64,000 bases of DNA. It comes from Oegoconia quadripuncta (Eukaryota; Arthropoda; Insecta; Lepidoptera; Autostichidae). The notes beneath the pieces were generated by a model. It saw only the letters and a list, made by a program, of their open reading frames with translations. It made no database searches and was not told the DNA's origin. Position numbers and translations under genes: made by a program. The stretch lies in assembly GCA_949316235.1 (NCBI GenBank), contig OX438748.1:11163001-11227000 (forward strand). Direction: 5' to 3'. Positions 1-12,082 of this stretch are shown piece after piece; the first letter of the stretch is position 1, and every line of letters begins with the position of its first letter.

Positions 1-132
1 ATGGGCTCATCGCCTGTCAAGTGTGCAATTCTATATACATATATCGAAAGGTGAACCGTGGATTAAGCTTTTAATGCTTGGAGCACACGAACGTTAATGT
101 TTGGGATATTTCTGACGTAAGGTCGTGACATT
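1..132 (-). repeat. Dispersed repeat family C, fragment running off the window edge
   Basis: Read on the minus strand, this stretch has the word order of the longer copy near 1.9-2.2 kb: a 'tatcccaaacatta' block, then 'caagcattaaaag', then 'ccacggttcacct', then a 'gatgagcccat' end. The order matches on the opposite strand, so this is an inverted, diverged copy. It is cut by the window start. No coding capacity is credible; the small ORFs here are chance readings of the repeat. Confidence 0.6.
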
Positions 133-1314
133 ATGTATGTATGTGTGTTTTGTTTCCTAAAGCAATCTCTTTCGACGTCTTTAGTAATAATGTAGGTGTC
201 GGTAATATGCGAGAGATTTATGAGATGGTAACCAATCTGTATAGGAACAAAGCTATCAAATTTCAATGTCACGAGGGTTCGGGTTACAGGTCCCTGAATA
301 GAATAATGCGATGCGATTTGGCTATTGGTGCAATTGTCGTTAAGTGACACGACCGTCAACCTCACCGTGTGACAACCTCAATTGACCAATTGAGATTATC
401 ACACGGTAAGGTTGGAGGAGTAGCTTTCGCGGATAATCCTTCTATTTAATTAATTCTATGAAGCCGTGGTTTTTAAGTTATAGCATACAACCATTTTGCA
501 GATGCCAAATGAAACTCAAAATATACAAATAAAACAAAACTTGGACAAAATCAATGAAAATGTAAGATTCCAAACTACGTTACTCGCCCCGAAATCTATG
601 CAAGGTATAAAACGTGTTCAAGATAGTTATAATGGGGGAGGATACTCAGAATGGTGACAGCGTGGTAGCATGGCAATACTGTAACTTTTCCATTACAAAT
701 TAGCGTTTTATTAAAGGCATTTGAAATGTTCCACCCGTATATGTAGTTAACTTACCGAACATTTGCACTAACCGGTTCGACTCTTCATTCATAATGGGAA
801 CAGCCAAGGCACCGTACGCCATTCCGTCGTTAGTCTTTCTTGAAGCCCTTGGGATCTTCAAGAGCAGGGTAAATAGGCATCATAGCGTGCTTCATCTTTG
901 GCCACATCATCACTTTTCATCACGTGATATTATGGTCAGTTAATCATAAACAAAACATGTAGCTACATCTCGGTTGTTAGAGTATTTGTAGTGTTATCGT
1001 AACAGAGATAATTATAAGCTGCATGTAAACAGTTGGTTAGGGCCATATTGGCCTAAATTAGCTGGGGCAATTATGGACACGCGCAGTTAGCTTATGTTTA
1101 ATCACTATCTTTGTAGCACCACGTCTAAATTATTTAAGTATAAACCGAGTTATTTATTAATGGAAGAAAACAGGCATGGGCAACTTTAGTCGCAAATAGA
1201 ACTGTCATTTATGTTCATGTATGTATGTTCTACAGTAGTTCTTGTGACTACCATGAAGATGGAGACCTGGGGAATACAGGGCATTACCTAGTTCAGGCAC
1301 CAATCTCTATTTGG
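133..1314. other. No gene recognised
   Basis: AT-rich sequence with no long ORF, no convincing splice-bordered exon and no RNA gene that I can identify. Confidence 0.5.
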
Positions 1315-1800
1315 TTTTCACAAGCGTTTATTTAACTTGCAATGTTCCTATTTAAGTTGTCCGTTTCCAAATTTGCAAGTAAAATTGGAGCCATTTCCTG
1401 TTAACCTAAGAAGCTAAAATGTTGCATACTCGTTCAGTTCTGATGACAACACATTTACCAATATGATAGACATGAACTGATGCTGTAGCCAGGAACGTCT
1501 CCTCTTGAGGGGAACTCCTTAACGGTTAATAGCACGGATACAACATTTTCCATACACGGTTAGTTTTGATAGTCAAACATGATTTTCGCGATAAACAATG
1601 CTGCATCCAAGATTGTTCCTAAGACAGATCTAATCTACGGTTACTGTCCGAATAATATGTGATACGCCCTCATATACGAGGGAAGGCCTATACCCTGCAG
1701 TGGGATGTTTACGGGCTGATGATGATGATGATGAATATGTGATAATTAAGATGGAGTATTAAAAGTTTGTTTTTTAAAAATATTTTTAATGGAGAAGTTT
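1315..1800 (+). repeat. Dispersed repeat family E, copy 1, split by a SINE stub
   Basis: Starts with 'tcacaagcgtttatttaac', continues through 'aagttgtccgtttccaaat' and ends with 'ggagtattaaaagtttg' and 'tttttaatggagaa'. The same blocks in the same order occur at 47405-47815 (+) and in reverse at 46415-46755 (-). This copy is interrupted by a short SINE insertion at 1665-1733. The ends share an 'acaagctttta'-like inverted word, so a non-autonomous DNA element is possible, but the class is not established. Confidence 0.55.
1665..1733 (+). mobile_element. 5'-truncated SINE (family B) with target-site duplication
   Basis: A 69-bp piece carrying the SINE 3' end ('gcagtgggatgtttacgggc') and a (GAT)n tail. 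It is flanked by perfect 11-bp direct repeats, aatatgtgata at 1654-1664 and 1734-1744. The uninterrupted site is visible in the paralogous family E copy near 47748-47765, where the word occurs once. This is an insertion by target-primed reverse transcription that copied only the 3' end. Confidence 0.8.
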
Positions 1801-1879
1801 TAGTAGTTATGCTAACGTCGGAATTTTTATACAGTTTTTAACTTTAAGAGCACTTAAATCGTTGTCGTTGTCATTCAAA

Positions 1880-2215
1880 ACGACGGAATGTGGTCGAAGG
1901 GGGTCTTAAAGTTAAGAAGCGTTTGAGTATTCGGGCATATGACATACAGACAGACCTTTATCCCAAAGAGATATCCCAAACATTAGTTATGTGTGTTCCA
2001 AACATTAAAAGTTTAATGCTTGAAACAACATCCACGGTTCACCTTTTGAACTATACAGATTTCTGTATATGCATTTGCACACTTGATAGGGGTGAGCCCA
2101 TCATCGTTGAAACAGGAATTCTATAGACGATTTTTGATGTAAAGTCCCTTAGTAGCCTACGACAACCACGGCTTGGGTTCTCTCCTCCCTTTAGGTGCAG
2201 AAACCATTTGTGAAG
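1880..2215 (+). repeat. Dispersed repeat family C, copy 2
   Basis: Shares with 21665-22150 and 42796-43740 the block order 'tatcccaaacatta', 'gtgttccaaacattaaaag', 'acatccacggttcacct', 'ggtgagcccatc.tcgttgaaac' and 'tgtaaagtccctta'. It lacks the 'gagagggcgg' 5' part seen in the longest copy, so it is 5'-incomplete or truncated. The 78-codon ORF inside it is a chance frame. Confidence 0.6.
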
Positions 2216-3445
2216 AAAATAAAATACATAAGTTCAATTTCAATTGTCTATGGAGGTTTGAAGACAGCCCATTCAAATAGGATATCTGTTAAGATAAGAA
2301 AAACTGCAACCACATAAATATCTAAATGCGAAAGAAACCCTGTCTGCCTGTGTATCTCTTTGTTAAAACTTCTGAAACGACCGTGTTAAAATTTGACAGA
2401 GATCTAAAGTCTGGGGCATGGAGAAGGTTGTAGGTTACTTTCATATTGAAAAAAACCTGCGATAAAGTAATCCACGCGTGCAAAAAGCTAGAGTATTTTT
2501 TTAAATTCTCATACCATAAGTTGAGATAAAATTTTAAGTGACAATATTATGTTAGATTTCGTCGTGTTCCTATAAATTGTGTCAGAATTAACTGTTGCGG
2601 GCCTGATATATTGCCAATGTATATGATTAAAAAAATAGTTTAAACGATTGAACGTATAAGTAGGTAAGTTACTACATAGTGAGGAAACAATAACATTATT
2701 GCTATCAAACGTCACTGGTTTGTTCTTTAAACCACCTCTTCGTTGGGTTATAGATACGGAGTTGACGGGTTCGATTTTTAGCTGGGTAATAGTTGGTTAA
2801 AGAAGAAGTTACTAGATTTGGTGATTGGTAGATATGTACGAGTATAACATTTTATTTAATTGCTAGCTTATCAATTATTTACTGATCAATAGCAGAGTAG
2901 TTTCTTTTTTTTTGAGATAAGATAGCCAGTTCACTCAATTTATAAAGGGGAGGTCGTGGGTTACATTCCTAGCTGGGTACATATTTACTACTCGGATTGG
3001 TTAGTAGTAGGGCATTCTTAAAGTCAAAAAATTATTTTTAAATGATACAAAAATGTCACATAATTGAAAGTCAACCTGGTTTCATCGATATGATATTATA
3101 TTTATGTATAGGAAAAAAAAATGTAAATATCCAAATAGTAATTGCTGTGCAAGATTAGTAGTCGATATTTGGCATAAATACATAGGTGTTAAAATCTAAA
3201 TTGTTTGAGCTGGGACTGGATAGACACTTCTGCACCCGATTGTACATTCAGGATACATAAGCCGTCATTCACAATTAGGGACCCTACCCACTTATGGTAA
3301 TTAATCGCACCATAAGTAACCTATATAGTATCAGCAGTTAAACGGCAGAAATAGTTATCTGAGTGAGCTCCTCCAAGGCAAAAGCCTCATATAATGTTTG
3401 TGTGACATACGTCAAATGGAGAAAAATACCATTTATATAAATTAC
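2216..3445. other. Old repeat debris, no gene
   Basis: 2310-2480 resembles a dispersed insect repeat with 'ataaagtaatccacgcgtg', a phrase that recurs near 8395 and 36715. 2905-3020 has a weak family D-like piece ('gagataagatagccagttc', then 'actcggattggttagtag'). The remainder is unrecognised AT-rich sequence. Confidence 0.4.
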
Positions 3446-3449
3446 TGGA

Positions 3450-3561
3450 AGAAATCCCTCTTTGGGATAAGTCCGCCGTTGTACTCAATTTATGTATCAA
3501 TGCAAACATAATGTATTGCCTTTTTGTACAATAAAGCGTTTACAAACAAACAAACAAACCT
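3450..3561 (+). mobile_element. LINE 3' end with (AAAC)n tail, copy 1
   Basis: Contains 'gcctttttgtacaataaag', then 'cgtttacaaacaaac' repeats. The same end with the same tail recurs at 6920-6991. I read this as the 3' terminus of a 5'-truncated non-LTR retrotransposon with a short-repeat tail. No coding part remains and no clear target-site duplication was found. Confidence 0.6.
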
Positions 3562-5320
3562 CAATATCCGATAGGAAGGTCAGCAGATCCGATGTGATCG
3601 CTTGGCGGACGGTAACGGGAGGCCGACAGTGGACACTGAATGTATGAAAATCGTGAAATATGTCGTCAAATTCAACCATCAAACTGCGTCGTACCAACGT
3701 ATGTGGTTCGTGTCATAATATTCATACTAGACCTGTACACAAGTGGCAAACATTTCTATAACGACTAACGCTTCATTAGTGGAGTCCGATTGGCTGTGGC
3801 AAGGCTGTTTTCGGGTCCACCGAGCCTGAGTGCAACATGTCTATGCCTCTATTCTACTTCCCTATGTCTGCTATGCCTCTATTCTCTTTCCCCTGACTTG
3901 GCTAGCAAAAAGGACTGGGAGTATGTGAAAAAAAAAAAAGAATTAATTATATATGTTTGCAAATCAAATGCAAACTTTGCATTTGTCGTAGTATGTTTAT
4001 GAATAGATGCAAGGTTTGGTATCGCACTCGGTTTGAATTTGGAATTGATTTTCTTCACTTTGCTGCCAAAAATACAAATAAACAGTTTCTCTAGCGCGAG
4101 TAATCTATACATATTAATTAATCCAAAAGACAATTTCGATTTGTGTGTGATTGATCCCTGCATTGTCCAATCTGCGCCCCGACGCTCACCCCAGTGACCC
4201 TGGCTTTTTACATGGTAATTGTTAGCTATGTCTTGAATTTGCCTATACCCACCCCCATTCTCAATACTGGTCTAGGCTAGATTGTTATTTTAGAGATAGG
4301 TGTGTGGTATAACTAGATTAGACAGCCTGTGCACAAATGTGGTCCCACACAAGTATCAGTATAATAGATTGTAATCATACGTCATAGGCGCTAAAATTCC
4401 TTATCTTTTGTCTACCCATTTGCATATTGTTAATTGATTTTATTACCTGTTATCTGATCTACGTAATGATACTGTGGAAACGTAAAAGCGTATGTTGATA
4501 TTTTCAAATAACATGTTCCGCCTAATGAGCGTACAATAAAGAAACTTTAAATTGTAGTGCGGACATCGTGTGGCTAATTCGTATGCTAATTTACGAGAAG
4601 CGATCATTGTTAGAGGTATGAGAAACTCTTAGATAATTTTTGTTGTTGTAAACGTTAGGTAAAAAGGAGAATCAAACCTTAAAAACCACTTTTAATCGAA
4701 AGAGTACGAAGGAAGGCTACCGTGTTAATATGTACGCATTGCCTGCTAAAACATGACAAAACCTAAAGTAAATAGGAAAAGCAGAGGTAACAAAATATGG
4801 TGTTACCTTTTTAAACGACTTCAAAAAAGGAGGAGGTTCTGTATTCGGGGCGTATTATTTTTTTTTGGTGTGTCTGTTAGTCTAATTTAAACTTTTGTAC
4901 TTAGTGAAAATTGCCGGAAATGTAGCATGGGACCTGGAGAAGAAATTAAGCTAAATAATTAAGTTTTAAACATGAACAAATTTGGCTCCGTCGGCTCAGC
5001 ATAAACTGAGAACATAAAATCAATATAACGGAATGAGATAATTTATGATTCGTTACGGACGAACCAAACAAAAAGCGTGACGTAGGAATAGACACGTGTC
5101 AACATGGAGTACACAAACCAGCAACTTTCCAACAAAAGGAAGCAAGCTTGGAGTGACCTCGAAAGAAATTGGGCTTAGCCTTAGCTAAAGGGTGACCGGG
5201 TAACGATAGAATAAATAAGTTTTGCATTGTTTTGCCGTCGACACTACTTGGTTTACTTGCCGGTGTTCTGTACGATAGTGACAAGGTGCAAGGCAAAAAA
5301 AATACGAATACCCGTCCAAT
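3562..5320. other. No gene recognised
   Basis: Several ORFs of 60-95 codons in overlapping frames, none with a domain, signal peptide or splice context that I trust. Near 4806-4870 there is a 'cgacttcaaaaaaggagga' phrase followed by a T run, which I recall as a widespread insect repeat motif. Nothing else was identified. Confidence 0.45.
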
Positions 5321-5575
5321 AATTTTTGGCTGGTGAGTACCCTGATTATGAACAACTTTCCTCTAGGAACCATTGCCGAATTCGATCAAAAATTTTCGAT
5401 TACGGTATACATAATAAACCATACTGAAACCACCTTTAGTATGGAAGTTCAACAATTTTCGGCCGAATTCGGCTATGGTTCCTAGTGTATAGTAGAACTT
5501 AATCAGGAGGGGACTCACCAGCCAAAAATCAGAGTCACCAGTAAACAGGAATTACACGAATTAAATTTCACCCTG
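5321..5575 (+). mobile_element. Foldback MITE, left-truncated copy
   Basis: The two halves are inverted repeats: 'ttttggctggtgagtaccc' with 'gaacaac...taggaaccat' on the left, and 'atggttcctag' with 'ggactcaccagccaaaa' on the right. A small hairpin (ccatact...agtatgg) lies at the centre. The right end 'attaaatttcaccctg' followed by TA matches the right terminus of the complete copy at 8813-9076. The left terminal repeat is missing, so this copy is truncated. Confidence 0.65.
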
Positions 5576-6919
5576 TATAGTATATAAAACCATAGACAAA
5601 TGGTGGTGTTTATTAAACACCATCTATGTGAAATAACACAAGTTTGAAGAGCGCAGATAAACTTTCTTTTGAAATATAACTCTTGCAAAAGCCATTCATT
5701 ACTAAACACTTTTGCGACTACGTCACTACTTGATACTGCGCTTTGCAAAGTTTTACCTTTAACAAAGTTGCTATATTTCCGTACTATCGTTGCGTGTCCG
5801 CCGGCTATCATTCAGCTAAGTCCTGAACTCATTAAACGCCAAATGTTTGTTGCTGGAATAATTATGGCGTCACTATGATAAATGTATGGTTCCGGCAGAA
5901 AGCATCCACCCGTCTCTTTCAGTGGGTGTATAGTACGGCAAAGGCAAGGAGAATCTCAGAGAATACAGCATAAATTAGTGCAATGATAGGCAGCGTTGGC
6001 TTATGTCCAGCAATGGGCTTTTATAGGCTGTTGATGATAATGATAAATATATATATGTATATAGGCAGGTAACGTAAAGCTCGATAATTTGTACAAATGA
6101 ATTGCCTCGTGTCTTAGCTTACACGTGTACTTGAACTAAAAACAAATTAGTTAAGGTAGGTAACAGTTAAAAATAGATCTTGTTTTGATCAGAGCATCCA
6201 GGGATGAATATTTGTAGAAATAGTCGGTAATAAATTCAATTTGACAGTTTGTTTTGACAGTTGTAATATTTTAAAGTAATTACATAATTATAGTACGTAT
6301 TTAAACGTGGTTTTGAATTTCGTTTAATCGTGGAAGTTCGATTATTGGAGTCATTTGTTTATCCTGCGGGAACTACTTTACATGTCTTACTACTCACTAT
6401 TTACATGTGTCCTAATTTCATCGAAATCCGTGCATCCGTTTCGCCGCGATTGAAACATGCAAACTTTCGCATTTAGAATATTTTTAGTTGGAAGTTGGAT
6501 TTTTTTTTATGATTGACCAATCGTTTTATGTAGGTATAAACTATTCCGAAAAGGAATCTAATCTTAGGTCAGTGTCGGCGCTAAAATATCTATAAAACCT
6601 GATAATCTGGAATTATAATCAACCGTATAAGCACGGACGGAAAGAAGTCGACTTTTATACAGATTAAAGAAAAAAGACCCAATAAGAGGCACCAAAAGCA
6701 GGATCCGTCGACACCTGTGTTACGCGACAAAAAACCTAAATACACTCCTCTTTTTTGCTGCGCTTGCCGTATATTAAAAAATAAACATTGATCGATCAGC
6801 GAACTGGACTGGAAGGGACTTTGATTTATTTATAAATATAATAATTTAAAAAATGGATTTCTGTTTATAACTTTGGTGATGGATGCTTCGTAATTTTAAT
6901 AAGCTATAATCGAAAATAA
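5576..6919. other. No gene; traces of SINE 3' sequence
   Basis: 5980-6050 ('atgtccagcaatgggctt' then 'ctgttgatgataatgat') resembles the 3' end and GAT-rich tail of the family B SINEs. The 98-codon minus-strand ORF ending at 5515 overlaps the MITE and is not a credible gene. Nothing else is recognised. Confidence 0.4.
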
Positions 6920-6991
6920 CGCTGTACTCAACTTATGTACTCTTTGTTTGCCTTTTTGTACAATAAAGCGTTTACAAACAAACAAACAAAC
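6920..6991 (+). mobile_element. LINE 3' end with (AAAC)n tail, copy 2
   Basis: Contains 'gtactcaacttatgtac', 'gcctttttgtacaataaag' and a (AAAC)n tail, matching the copy at 3450-3561. It is a 5'-truncated non-LTR remnant with no coding sequence. Confidence 0.6.
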
Positions 6992-7019
6992 GCTATTGTA
7001 CCTATATTATGTTCATACA

Positions 7020-7625
7020 TACATAACGTCACTACCTTCACTCCAAATGGGGTGGTCAGAGATATCCCATACGTTTGGATGTTCCAAACATTAAAAGTTA
7101 AATGCTTATAACAACATAGGCATAGAAACTTTTATTCAGTGCTACAATTACATTGTACAGAACCAAAAACAAGGACAAATCTTAAAATAACATACAATAT
7201 AGCAGTGAAAGGGGTGGTGGGTAAGCCAACGCTGCAAACGCTGAATGCGCTTACTACACTGATAATTCTGCCAGTACCTCAAGTGGAGAGAACAGAACTT
7301 TGGAAATAAATAATGAGTGAAATGGTAGCAGTATTGGTCATTACTATTGTACTGATAAATACATATAAATTATACTTTCGTTACAAAAGCGTGCTGGGTT
7401 AGATTTCTCGCCGAAAAAAAAAAAAAAAAAAAAAAAGGTTAGTTACTAATAGTATGTGTAACATCCACGGTTTACCTGTCGAAGTACCCATACAGAACAC
7501 ATACGTGACACATGATAAAACGTGCAAATCTATAGATGTTTTTAGGTGCGAAGTGCCTTGGTCCCCTTTCACAACACCCACGAAAAGAAACGGGTTGGTG
7601 CTATGCTTTTTCCGTGAAGAAACGA
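7020..7625 (+). repeat. Dispersed repeat family C, copy 3, split by an A-tailed insertion
   Basis: The left part (7020-7113) has 'gtggtcagagatatcccat' and 'gttccaaacattaaaag'. The right part (7445-7625) has 'aacatccacggtttacctg' and 'acgtgcaaatctatagatg'. In other copies these parts are contiguous, so about 330 bp has been inserted between them. The insert ends in an A run at 7414-7436. The word aacat borders both sides and may be a very short target-site duplication. Confidence 0.55.
7114..7444. mobile_element. Insertion inside family C, with A23 run
   Basis: Defined by interruption of the family C word order on both sides. It ends with an uninterrupted A run at 7414-7436, followed by about 10 bases before the host repeat resumes. 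It could be a retroposed sequence on the plus strand. No coding sequence or family was recognised. Confidence 0.4.
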
Positions 7626-8720
7626 CACATCACATGTTTTTACAATATACATTGTAATATGATGTTCATATTAGTAAGAAACCCAGTCGCCTTATACACA
7701 TAAACGAAATACAGATACTTACATTTATGGAATAGATCATGAACAAAAACCTTATAAGCCCTTATAAAAACCCTCCAAAACGAAGAGCAGAGTAAAAGGG
7801 GGTCGTCCATCTATTTATATCCTTAAATTGAGAGTCCAAAGTCTTCACAATTCGTCCCACTTATCTTAAACAGAAACGTTTGGAAGCAACACTTGAGCAT
7901 TGGCTGGGAACCGATCCGGTGCCAGGCATCCGTCTCAAAGGGAATCTGGCCACGTGCGTCTTGAATGCAGCACTCCGGATGCTCTGTACTACAATGGGGA
8001 CATCTATGTGTTTGCTCATGTACAGTCGAAGACAGATATATATTTATAAAAGCGTAATTATACATACAGTTACCGTCGTCTGAACATGTCGACGAAGGAA
8101 CATGGTTTATAATATCAAAAGAATATCATGCTCAAAATATCGCACACAAGATAATTCAAGTACTGATTTACTATATTCATGGGCAATGCAAATCTCGTCC
8201 ACCTCTACCTGGTATCCATCTAACAAATAATATAAATGCGTTTGTTTGTTTGTCGCTCAATCACGGCGAAATGGATGAGCGGATTTGTATGAAAATTGGT
8301 ATAATAGGTTTCTACCTACTATGAATTCATATTATATTTTTTATCACCGAAAAAGTGAGTAGTTCCCGCGGGATAAACAAATTAAACATATCCGCGATAA
8401 AGTTATTCCACGCAGGCGAAGGCGCGGTCGGAAGCTAGTAGTACTTAGCATTTTTACTCCGGACTTAAAGAGGGGTGTTGTAAGTTTGTAGCCGGCTGAA
8501 ACGATTTGAAAATGTTTTTTTTTTCGAAAGCTGGTATTTGCGAGATATTTGTTAGCTATTTGCTGGAAATTGGTGAAACCGTTTCGAAGATATTTAGCTT
8601 TTAACACAGTTCATTTGTTGACAATCCATTGATAGTTTGGGGGGTTTCCGAAATTTTAATTTTATGAGTCATGTATGACATTTAGCTACCTTATAACCTT
8701 TGAACAAACTTAGCTTAAAA
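7626..8720. other. No gene; dispersed-repeat debris
   Basis: 8240-8440 resembles an abundant insect repeat ('gctcaatcacggcgaaatg', then 'gcgataaagttattccacg'), with related words near 26510-26560 and 36710-36730. No credible coding exon was found. Confidence 0.4.
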
Positions 8721-8724
8721 AACG

Positions 8725-8795
8725 TTAAATTGACTATTTTAAGTGTACTCTGTGTACCTACAAAATAAAGCATTTTTAACTTTGACTTTCGCCAA
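8725..8795 (+). mobile_element. LINE 3' end, family shared with 37.0 and 61.4 kb
   Basis: 'attttaagtgtactctgtg', then 'acctacaaaataaagcatttt' and a short TTTGACTTT tail. The minus strand near 61390-61450 reads nearly the same words into its own short-repeat tail. I read this as a severely 5'-truncated non-LTR 3' end. It sits about 20 bp left of the MITE at 8813. Confidence 0.55.
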
Positions 8796-8812
8796 TCGAT
8801 AACGACGACATA

Positions 8813-9076
8813 CAGGGTGAATTTGAATTCATGTAATTCCTGTTTACTAGTGACTCTACTCCTGATTACGAGCAACTTTCCCCAAGGCACCATAGTCGTA
8901 GTCAGGCGTAAATTGTTGGACTTGTATACTAAAAGTGATTTCAGAATTGTTTACTTTGTATGTGTAATCGAAAATTTTTTGTTCGAATTCGATTATGATT
9001 CCTTGGGGGAAAGTTGTTTGTAATCACGAGTGGCGTCACCGGTCATTCGGAATAACACGAATTCAAATTCACCCTG
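8813..9076. mobile_element. Complete 264-bp MITE with TA duplication (Tc1/mariner-like ends)
   Basis: The termini are cagggtgaatttgaattc and, inverted, gaattcaaattcaccctg. They give terminal inverted repeats of about 30 bp with few mismatches. The dinucleotide TA lies immediately outside both ends (8811-8812 and 9077-9078). Further inside, 'gagcaactttcccc' and 'gggggaaagttg' continue the inverted symmetry, so the whole element folds back on itself. TA duplication is typical of the Tc1/mariner superfamily. No transposase is present, so the copy is non-autonomous. Confidence 0.8.
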
Positions 9077-9078
9077 TA

Positions 9079-11640
9079 CTTAGCGTATTAAAAAAAAATA
9101 GAAAAAAAAACCATCTCATAACAAACAATTAGGTAAGAATGTCACAAGTGAGAAACATATGGTAATTATGGTGTTTTCTATCTAATTGCCGGTGTCGCAA
9201 TGTGGAGTCAAAAAGTTAAAACTCGGCATGGGTTGTAGCCGTTCACTACAGCGCTGGTTTTTCGGCGTTGGTGGTTCAGTGGAGTCTCCAAATGTCGCAC
9301 GGACACAAGTCAAAAACGCATACTTATACTAATTTTAATAGAAAGAAGAACCTACAATATGTATTTTCGAAAGATATTTGATAGTATGATGTAGAAATAT
9401 GCTGTAACCCTACTATACAAGTTTTCCTAGTGCAGGGGACAGAGAATCAAATTGTAAATGCCCGTGTAGAATAGAAAAAAGATAATTTAACATTTGATGA
9501 CATAAACATATGTATATACATACACATAGGCGTTATATATATGTATGTAAAGTACATTACCAGTAAGTAAATATAGGTATGTCTATAATAGAATGTAACT
9601 AAATGAAATAATATTTAAAACAATTGTAACGAAACTTTGTAATTGAAACTTTCTGCAACAAGTAAAAAATTACGACAAATGATATCTAATTGATGATGAT
9701 GATACCCAATGCTCCAGTTGGAGCTATACGAGTATATTCGTGTAGAACCATGAACATAACACAAAGTATACTAGATGATGTCTTAAAAAATCCTAAATAA
9801 CATACCTACGCATGTTTTTGAAACTCGATCACGTTTATACACTAAGCTCTTCATTGGAAAATCACTAAAGTTGTGAATTGTTGGTCAAATTCGTCGTGCT
9901 TTTGTCACACTTGGACTTATGACTTCCGTATACGATATCTACCCATACAAAATAGTGTAAGCTGTTACATAACAATGCATCGTCAGTGGATATGTCGCAA
10001 GTCGATCGTAAAATGAAGCAGATACTTTGTGTCTAAGCATTAATTATCATGAAACAGAGGCGTTATTTAACAGTGAGACTAAATGAGACTTTGCTTACAC
10101 CTACTACACTCTGGTTTATTCTGATAAACAAAAGGAGAGATCATGTACAGTCTGAAACTGAGAAACCTTAAGTTTTCTTGAATCATGATGTTTTTTAATA
10201 GTACTTCACCACATTGTTGAACTCAGTGAGTCTCTTAACTAGATAAAGAATTATGAAAAACGTTCATGATTTCCTGAGAAAATTCAATTTGTTTTATCCA
10301 GGTCTGTAAAGGATTATCTATTTCAGATTGTACCAAGCTGCGCTTATACTTTCTAAGAGACACCCTGAGCATTTTAAGTAGAGAATTGAGTAAGTTTTAT
10401 TTTTATTTGGGGACTCTATTGCAAAGTTAAAGGGAAAATTTATAATTTCTTCATGACTGACCATCCCTCCGTACGTCGCAGGGAAATCGCAGGTTTACTT
10501 ATGAACCGACACACAGATTTGAAGTAAAATTATAAAAAAACTTTGAGGTTGCTCCTATACATGGAATAGAAAAATATTTTTGTATTTCATGCACCTCATG
10601 AAATCCATGTTTTTTTAATAAGTCATTATATTGTGAGATATTGGAATCCGCAATCCCCTCAGATTCTTAAAATCGATTTACAGTAGCACACAATATACTC
10701 CCGTCAATGAAAATTACTTTGAACAGGATATGTGAAGATTTTTGAGGTAGCCGCAATTTTCAGTTAGTCACTTATTCAACGGTATACCATTGAACGTCAT
10801 TGGACTTGGGACATGTTATGGAACCTTAGTTAATACGTGTCTGATACGCATTCAGATGAAGATTAGATTTTACCATTCGAACATTATCATAAGAGCTAAA
10901 GATGAAGAGGGGATCTAAAATAGGGCTTTTGTGCTCTGCTTAATTTCACAATTGATCTGCAACAAATGTATACAGGGTATGTTGATTAGTAGACGCGTGC
11001 GCAATGCATTCAGCCACATTACGCTTCCGGCTAGCGAGGCGTTGAAGTCTTTTCGTCGCCTGTCTCTGCGCGTCGCCTTATACGGGACTATAGCTTTTGG
11101 AAATGCTGCCTACGGATCGAATGGAGGTGGTTATCCATTTAGGTGACATTATGATTAATGCGTGGCTCAGACGGATGTAATGATGCAAGGTCTGATTACT
11201 GGAGGATCACAGTTAAGATGCATTCGATATGTGGGCGTACGACAACGCAAAGATGTTTACAAAATACGAACTATACTTTTCCAATTGGATTAAGAAAATA
11301 AATTGCATGGGAGGCGTGTTGATATGGCTTGGCTTAATACATGGGCAGAGACGCTAGAGGGAAGCACGGGTATAGTAGGTAGGTCAATACTTGCGTCAAG
11401 TCTGTGTAATATAAAAGTCCGTCATGAATCTGTTTTTCATTATAAAATCTCGATCTACATATCCAAGGAGTAAACCAGGTAACAATAATTCAGTAAAGTG
11501 GAAATATGGCTATGGCTACTATGGCTTTATTGGCTGCTAATAAATGATTTTATAATTATTATTATTAAATACATAGGACGGCAGGTTTTAAGTGTCTTCA
11601 ATTGGTAGGTTGTCGCTGGAAAATACGCAGTATAAGCAGA
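9079..11640. other. No gene recognised
   Basis: AT-rich, with many short ORFs and no recognisable domain. 10980-11150 is richer in CpG and 11290-11480 holds a roughly 60-codon open stretch, but neither resembles a family I know or has convincing splice borders. The missing 5' exons of argos could lie here or further upstream; I could not locate them. Confidence 0.4.
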
Positions 11641-11643
11641 AGT

Positions 11644-12082
11644 GTAAACTACATAACTATACCGGACGAGTTTTATACCGTAACGAAAAAAATAGAGCAT
11701 ATTAGGCAAGTGAAATAGAAGTTATTGGCATAGGTAGTTTTTTTTTTCAAAAACGTTAACGCCGTCTGGAGGTTGACATGGCGGGATTCGTAGAGTTCCT
11801 ATCATGCGAAATTTATATGGAACTCATATTTTCTCCAAATTTTCTTTATTTAATTTAACGATGTAATTATAAAGGACTCCACCGACAAGAGCATAGCTCT
11901 TTAAAATAACAGAGAGTTATGTGGAATAGGCTACAAACGCAACCGTCAAATGACACAGTTAAGGTTGTATTCGAGGATGATGAAAACTACCTACGCCAAT
12001 ACCTTCCATTTCACTTACCTAATATGCCCAATTTTTTTTTCTTACAATAATAAAAAAACTCATCCAGTATAGTATAATGTAA
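11644..12082. mobile_element. Long foldback element
   Basis: The left arm (11644-11740) and right arm (11984-12082) are inverted repeats. For example, 'ggcaagtgaaatagaagtt' on the left pairs with 'ccttccatttcacttacct' on the right, and 'actataccggacgagtttt' pairs with 'aaaactcatccagtatagt'. About 100 bp per arm is visibly paired, with roughly 10-15% mismatch and small indels, around a 240-bp centre. Weaker pairing may continue to about 11580 and 12160. The outer ends and duplication are not resolved. It looks like a non-autonomous foldback or long-TIR DNA element. Confidence 0.6.
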
